Source: Mycolicibacterium tusciae (GTDB lineage Bacteria > Actinomycetota > Actinomycetes > Mycobacteriales > Mycobacteriaceae). Taken from it: DNA of 64,000 nt. Position 1 is the stretch's first letter. Each line of letters opens with the position of its first letter. Under the pieces are notes generated by a model. That model made no database searches. It was not told the DNA's origin and saw nothing but the letters and a program-made list of their open reading frames with translations. A program made the translations under genes and the position numbers. This document shows, piece after piece, positions 61,801 through 64,000 of this stretch. Location: positions 124,001 to 188,000 of the forward strand of contig NZ_MVIM01000004.1 of the NCBI RefSeq assembly GCF_002086795.1, in the 5' to 3' direction.

Positions 61801-64000
61801 CCGGCCGACGACGGCGGGTGGCTCACCCACAGCAGCGCGGTCGCCGCCGCCGACGACGACATCGAGGATCTGCTCGGACAGGTGCTCGACGAGTCCGCCG
61901 CGCGGCAGCGGTGTGTCGAGATCCTTGCGCCGAATCACATCGTGGACACCCTGGCGACGCTGGGGGTGGCGGCGATGGGATTCGATTGGGAGATCCTCGA
62001 TTTGCGCCGCGGAGCCGCTCCGGCGGCGACATCGGGCGGCGGAGCCGCTCCGGCGGCGACATCGGGTGGCGGAGCCGCTCCGGCGGCGACATCGGGTGGC
62101 GGTGACGACGAGCTGATTGCGCGGGTCGCCGCCCACGGCAATCGGACCGCGCCTGCGACGTGGGCATCGCTGCTCGATGCCGCGACATCCGCGGCCTCCA
62201 CGATTTTCGACGGACCACCACGGCTGCGGATGCCTGCCCGGATAGAGCGTGTGCAGGTGTACGGCCGTCCGCCGGCGGTCGCGGTGCTGCAGGTTCGACG
62301 CCGGCCCAGCACCACCACGACCGATGTGCTGATCGCCGACGAGTCGGGCACTGTGCACGCATCGCTCACCGGGATGTCGTTCGAGGAACTCGAAAGCCCT
62401 GCCGGAAGCGATCTTTCGCGGATGCTTCACCACGTCACGTGGCATTCGGTCCCGTGGGGCCAAGGCGAACGGCCGTCCGCGGTGTTCGTCGTCGGCGGTG
62501 ACGCTGACACCCGGCACTTCGTGACCCGCGATCTCTCCGCCGCTGACGTGCCGCATGTGACATATGCCGAACCGGGCGAGATCGCCGAGGCCGCCCGCGA
62601 ATTGGACCGCGACGCGGTGGTATTGGTCCTGCCCCGCGCGCACGACACCCCGCAGAAGTCGGTCCAGATCGTCATGCACACGTTGCGGCACCTACTCGAT
62701 CGCGGGGCGAAGGCCCGCGTGTGGGTGCTCACCCAGGGTGTGCACGAGGGCGGCAATGTCGTCCACGCCCCGCTGTGGGGGCTTGCCCGCGTCGCGGCCG
62801 CCGAGCATCCCGAGATCTTCGGCGGTGTCCTCGACGTGGGGGATGCGAACCTACCGGTCGGCGCTCTCGCGTCGCTTCGCGGTCATCCCGTCGTCGTGAT
62901 CCGCGACGGCGACACCAAGGTTGCGCGACTGGCTTGCGCGGGCCGGGGGACCGGGACACCCATGCAGTCTTCGCCGGGTGGCACCTACCTGATCACCGGC
63001 GGCACGGGCGTTCTCGGCCTGAGGATGGCGCAGCGACTCGCCGACATCGGCGCTCGGCGCATCGTTCTGCTGTCTCGCTCAGGCATGTTGGACCGTGCCG
63101 AGTGGCGGGACGCGGCGGAATCCGAGCTGATTCGCACAGTGGCCGCGCTCGAGGAGCGGGGGGTGTCGGTCCACGTCATGCCGCTCGACATCGGCGCGCC
63201 CGACGCCGTCGAGGCGCTGCGCGTCGCGCTGCGGCATCTGCCACCCGTGCGGGGTGTCATCCATGCCGCTGGCGTGGAAGCCGGTGCGCTGCTTGTCAAC
63301 ACGAGTACCGCAGATTTCGAGATGGCCATGCGCCCCAAGGTGGACGGGACCTTGACATTGCACGAGGTCTTCCCGCCGGAGCAGTTGGATTGGATGATCC
63401 TGTTCTCGTCTTGCGGTTACCTCGCGGGCTTCCCCGGACAGGGTGCCTACGCGTGCGCGAACTCGTTCCTCGATGTCATGGCCCGTCATCGCCGTCGTCT
63501 CGGCGACCGCACCGTGAGCATCGCCTGGACCGCATGGCGAGGCTTGGGTATGGGCTCGACGTCCGGCTTCGTCGCCGCTCAGCTGGACGCGCTCGGCATG
63601 GGCTCCATCGGTGCCGACGAGGCGGTCCGTGCGCTCGATCTGGCGATGCGCGATGATCAGCCGAATATCGTTGTGCTCCCGGTTCTCCCGGGAGCCACCG
63701 CCGTCCCGATGCTCGCCGATGTGGCGCCCGTCGAGGACGATGAGTCGGCCCCGGCGGATTCGGCGGCGGGCAGTTTTGTGGGAGACGACGGCGAACCCGA
63801 CCCGAAGCGCGTCATCGAGTGCGTCGTCGGCGCTGTGTCGGCCCAGCTGGGTCTCTCGGAAAACGACGTGGACACCGGGTTGCCTCTGGTGGAGATCGGT
63901 GTCGACTCGATCATGACCGTCGGACTGTTGCGTCAGCTGGAGAAGCAAACCGGGCTGCCGCTGCCGCCGACGCTGCTGTGGGAATACCCCACCGCGGCCG
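58807..64000 (+). CDS. Iterative type I polyketide synthase, 6-methylsalicylate-synthase type (3'-truncated by window edge)
   Basis: About 1,731 residues are visible, close to the usual 1,750-1,770 of 6-MSAS, so only a short end is missing. Domains in order: KS (residues 1-430; active Cys in DAACAASLVAVHQ, His in EAHGTGTPTG and NVGHLEGG), AT (about 530-840; GHSVGEVAAC, VAFHSP), a DH-type domain (about 890-1200; DNRPYPGNHPVQNTEIVPA, the TH/DH seen in 6-MSAS), KR (about 1390-1590; YLITGGTGVLG) and ACP (about 1660-1730; GVDSIM). There is no ER or methyltransferase. The architecture and the KS SYGYGGTIAH end match partially reducing iterative enzymes making 6-methylsalicylate. GTG 58807 start, IdeR-like box upstream. 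Confidence 0.88.
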   Translation, partial: MATTPEPVAIIGIGCRLAGSINDPAQFWTFLIEGRSDVREVPEERWEPYLRRDPRNAAVLKETTRWGTFLDDLAGFDAEFFGVSPREAELMDPQQRLALEVSWEALEHAGVPPRTLAGTDTAVLMGVNSDDYGKLIMEDLPGIEAWTGIGTSLCGIANRVSHLLDLRGPSVALDAACAASLVAVHQACQMLRSGETSLALAGGVSALIGPGLTRVLDEAGATAPDGRCKTFDASADGYGRGEGAAVVVLKRLTDAVRDGDRILALVRGGAIAQDGRTVGIMSPNGDAQADMFARACKSAGVPPASVDFVEAHGTGTPTGDPTEVRALASVYGVDRRADAPCRIGSVKPNVGHLEGGAGVVGLVKAALALYHEAIPPTAGVKTLTPAVDWANSGLRVPTVVEPWERTGDAPRRAAVCSYGYGGTIAHILLEEAPLPETPPAAEVSATPTVVPISARSTARVRTQARALADHLRAGDKGLDRVAATAWARRSHESARAAVVAEDIDGLVAGLDALANDEPDPLVVTGNALATEDAVWVFSGHGSHWAGMGQQLLERAPAFSAIIDAIDPVFREELGFCARDALRTGELGGTDRVQALTFAMQVGLAAVLRERGVTPAAVIGHSVGEVAACVTAGVFDLTVGAAVACYRARGFQSVMGNGAMALVRLPFAEAERRLEGQRGVVAAISASPASTVVSGTISAVEQICQIWTDEGVMIRRVNTDVAFHSPAMDALTAELGRLTAELPPPRPAEIPLYTTALTDPRSTAPRDQHYWVRNLRDRVRFAEAVTAAAEDGHRLFLEVSAHPVVSHSIVETLTHAGIDEHEVVPVLRRERPEIQSVATAVGTLYCNGAPVRHGIGARTPWADSLPVTQWQHRRFWRTPTPPPGGRGVHDVDSHTLLGGRMDVTGAVASTMWQTRLDVDNRPYPGNHPVQNTEIVPAAVILNTFLAAVANLNTRSDRSGTDLVDVRLRTPVAPSRARDVQVVLQDRGLTLSTRMVDDDDPADDGGWLTHSSAVAAADDDIEDLLGQVLDESAARQRCVEILAPNHIVDTLATLGVAAMGFDWEILDLRRGAAPAATSGGGAAPAATSGGGAAPAATSGGGDDELIARVAAHGNRTAPATWASLLDAATSAASTIFDGPPRLRMPARIERVQVYGRPPAVAVLQVRRRPSTTTTDVLIADESGTVHASLTGMSFEELESPAGSDLSRMLHHVTWHSVPWGQGERPSAVFVVGGDADTRHFVTRDLSAADVPHVTYAEPGEIAEAARELDRDAVVLVLPRAHDTPQKSVQIVMHTLRHLLDRGAKARVWVLTQGVHEGGNVVHAPLWGLARVAAAEHPEIFGGVLDVGDANLPVGALASLRGHPVVVIRDGDTKVARLACAGRGTGTPMQSSPGGTYLITGGTGVLGLRMAQRLADIGARRIVLLSRSGMLDRAEWRDAAESELIRTVAALEERGVSVHVMPLDIGAPDAVEALRVALRHLPPVRGVIHAAGVEAGALLVNTSTADFEMAMRPKVDGTLTLHEVFPPEQLDWMILFSSCGYLAGFPGQGAYACANSFLDVMARHRRRLGDRTVSIAWTAWRGLGMGSTSGFVAAQLDALGMGSIGADEAVRALDLAMRDDQPNIVVLPVLPGATAVPMLADVAPVEDDESAPADSAAGSFVGDDGEPDPKRVIECVVGAVSAQLGLSENDVDTGLPLVEIGVDSIMTVGLLRQLEKQTGLPLPPTLLWEYPTAA
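62011..62100 (+). repeat. Three tandem 30-bp in-frame repeats in the polyketide synthase
   Basis: Three copies of a 30-bp unit at 62011-62040, 62041-62070 and 62071-62100 encode (GAAPAATSGG) three times. The last two copies are identical and the first differs by one C/T. It lies in the linker of the DH/TH domain. Copy number could change without a frameshift. Confidence 0.95.

Noticed and set aside
62721..63656. A 311-codon frame overlapping the KR region of the polyketide synthase
   Set aside because: Arg-rich shadow in another frame of a clear KR/ACP coding sequence.

Overview
The window is chromosomal DNA from a high-GC actinobacterium, almost certainly a Mycobacterium/Mycolicibacterium. 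Supporting evidence is the gene order holA-rpsT-(ATP-grasp, alpha-E, transglutaminase)-RNase Z-CBS-PemK-like-lepA-lppR-trehalase-subI/cysTWA-sirB/cysH/nirA-hemW, which is the Rv2388c-Rv2415c neighbourhood of M. tuberculosis. An antigen-85-type mycolyltransferase, leaderless polycysteine leader peptides and a GH15 mycobacterial trehalase agree with this. No tRNA, rRNA, CRISPR array or insertion sequence was recognised.

Positions 1-22,700 form an accessory catabolic island for a steroid-like polycyclic substrate. It begins inside a 3-ketosteroid 9-alpha-hydroxylase oxygenase (KshA). It also carries a KstD-type flavoprotein, paralogues of the HsaA monooxygenase, HsaC extradiol dioxygenase and HsaD C-C hydrolase, and two Baeyer-Villiger-type monooxygenases (4-hydroxyacetophenone and cyclohexanone monooxygenase types). 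The rest is five SDRs (at least one mycofactocin-coupled type), an acyl-CoA synthetase, an acyl-CoA dehydrogenase, two HSL-type esterases, small A/B-barrel and NTF2-like proteins and an IclR regulator. Genes are packed into operons with 1-4 nt overlaps. Two gaps in the island hold decayed genes: a KshB-like ferredoxin-domain relic at 17.9 kb and an NTF2-like relic at 22.4 kb.

Positions 22,674-24,176 carry a cobalt-type nitrile hydratase operon (beta, alpha, accessory protein). Positions 24,286-44,477 are the conserved core: ComEA/ComEC, DNA polymerase III delta, ribosomal protein S20, an ATP-grasp/alpha-E/transglutaminase operon, mycolyltransferase, RNase Z, aldo-keto reductase, CBS and GNAT proteins, a PemK-like protein, LepA, two lipoproteins, trehalase, a flavoprotein and two tiny membrane proteins.

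Positions 44,515-56,043 hold two sulfate-assimilation blocks, subI-cysT-cysW-cysA (uptake) and nirA-cysH-sirB (reduction and sirohaem). Each is preceded by a short ORF containing consecutive Cys codons, the arrangement of a cysteine-responsive attenuator. Between them lie two aldehyde dehydrogenases flanking a LacI-family regulator. The right end contains hemW, an ECF sigma/anti-sigma pair with a SigL-like promoter upstream, and a nearly complete iterative KS-AT-DH/TH-KR-ACP polyketide synthase of the 6-methylsalicylate synthase type. An IdeR iron-box-like sequence lies just upstream of the synthase. Because hemW borders the mycobactin locus in M. tuberculosis, I infer that the synthase supplies a 6-methylsalicyl cap for a mycobactin-type siderophore.
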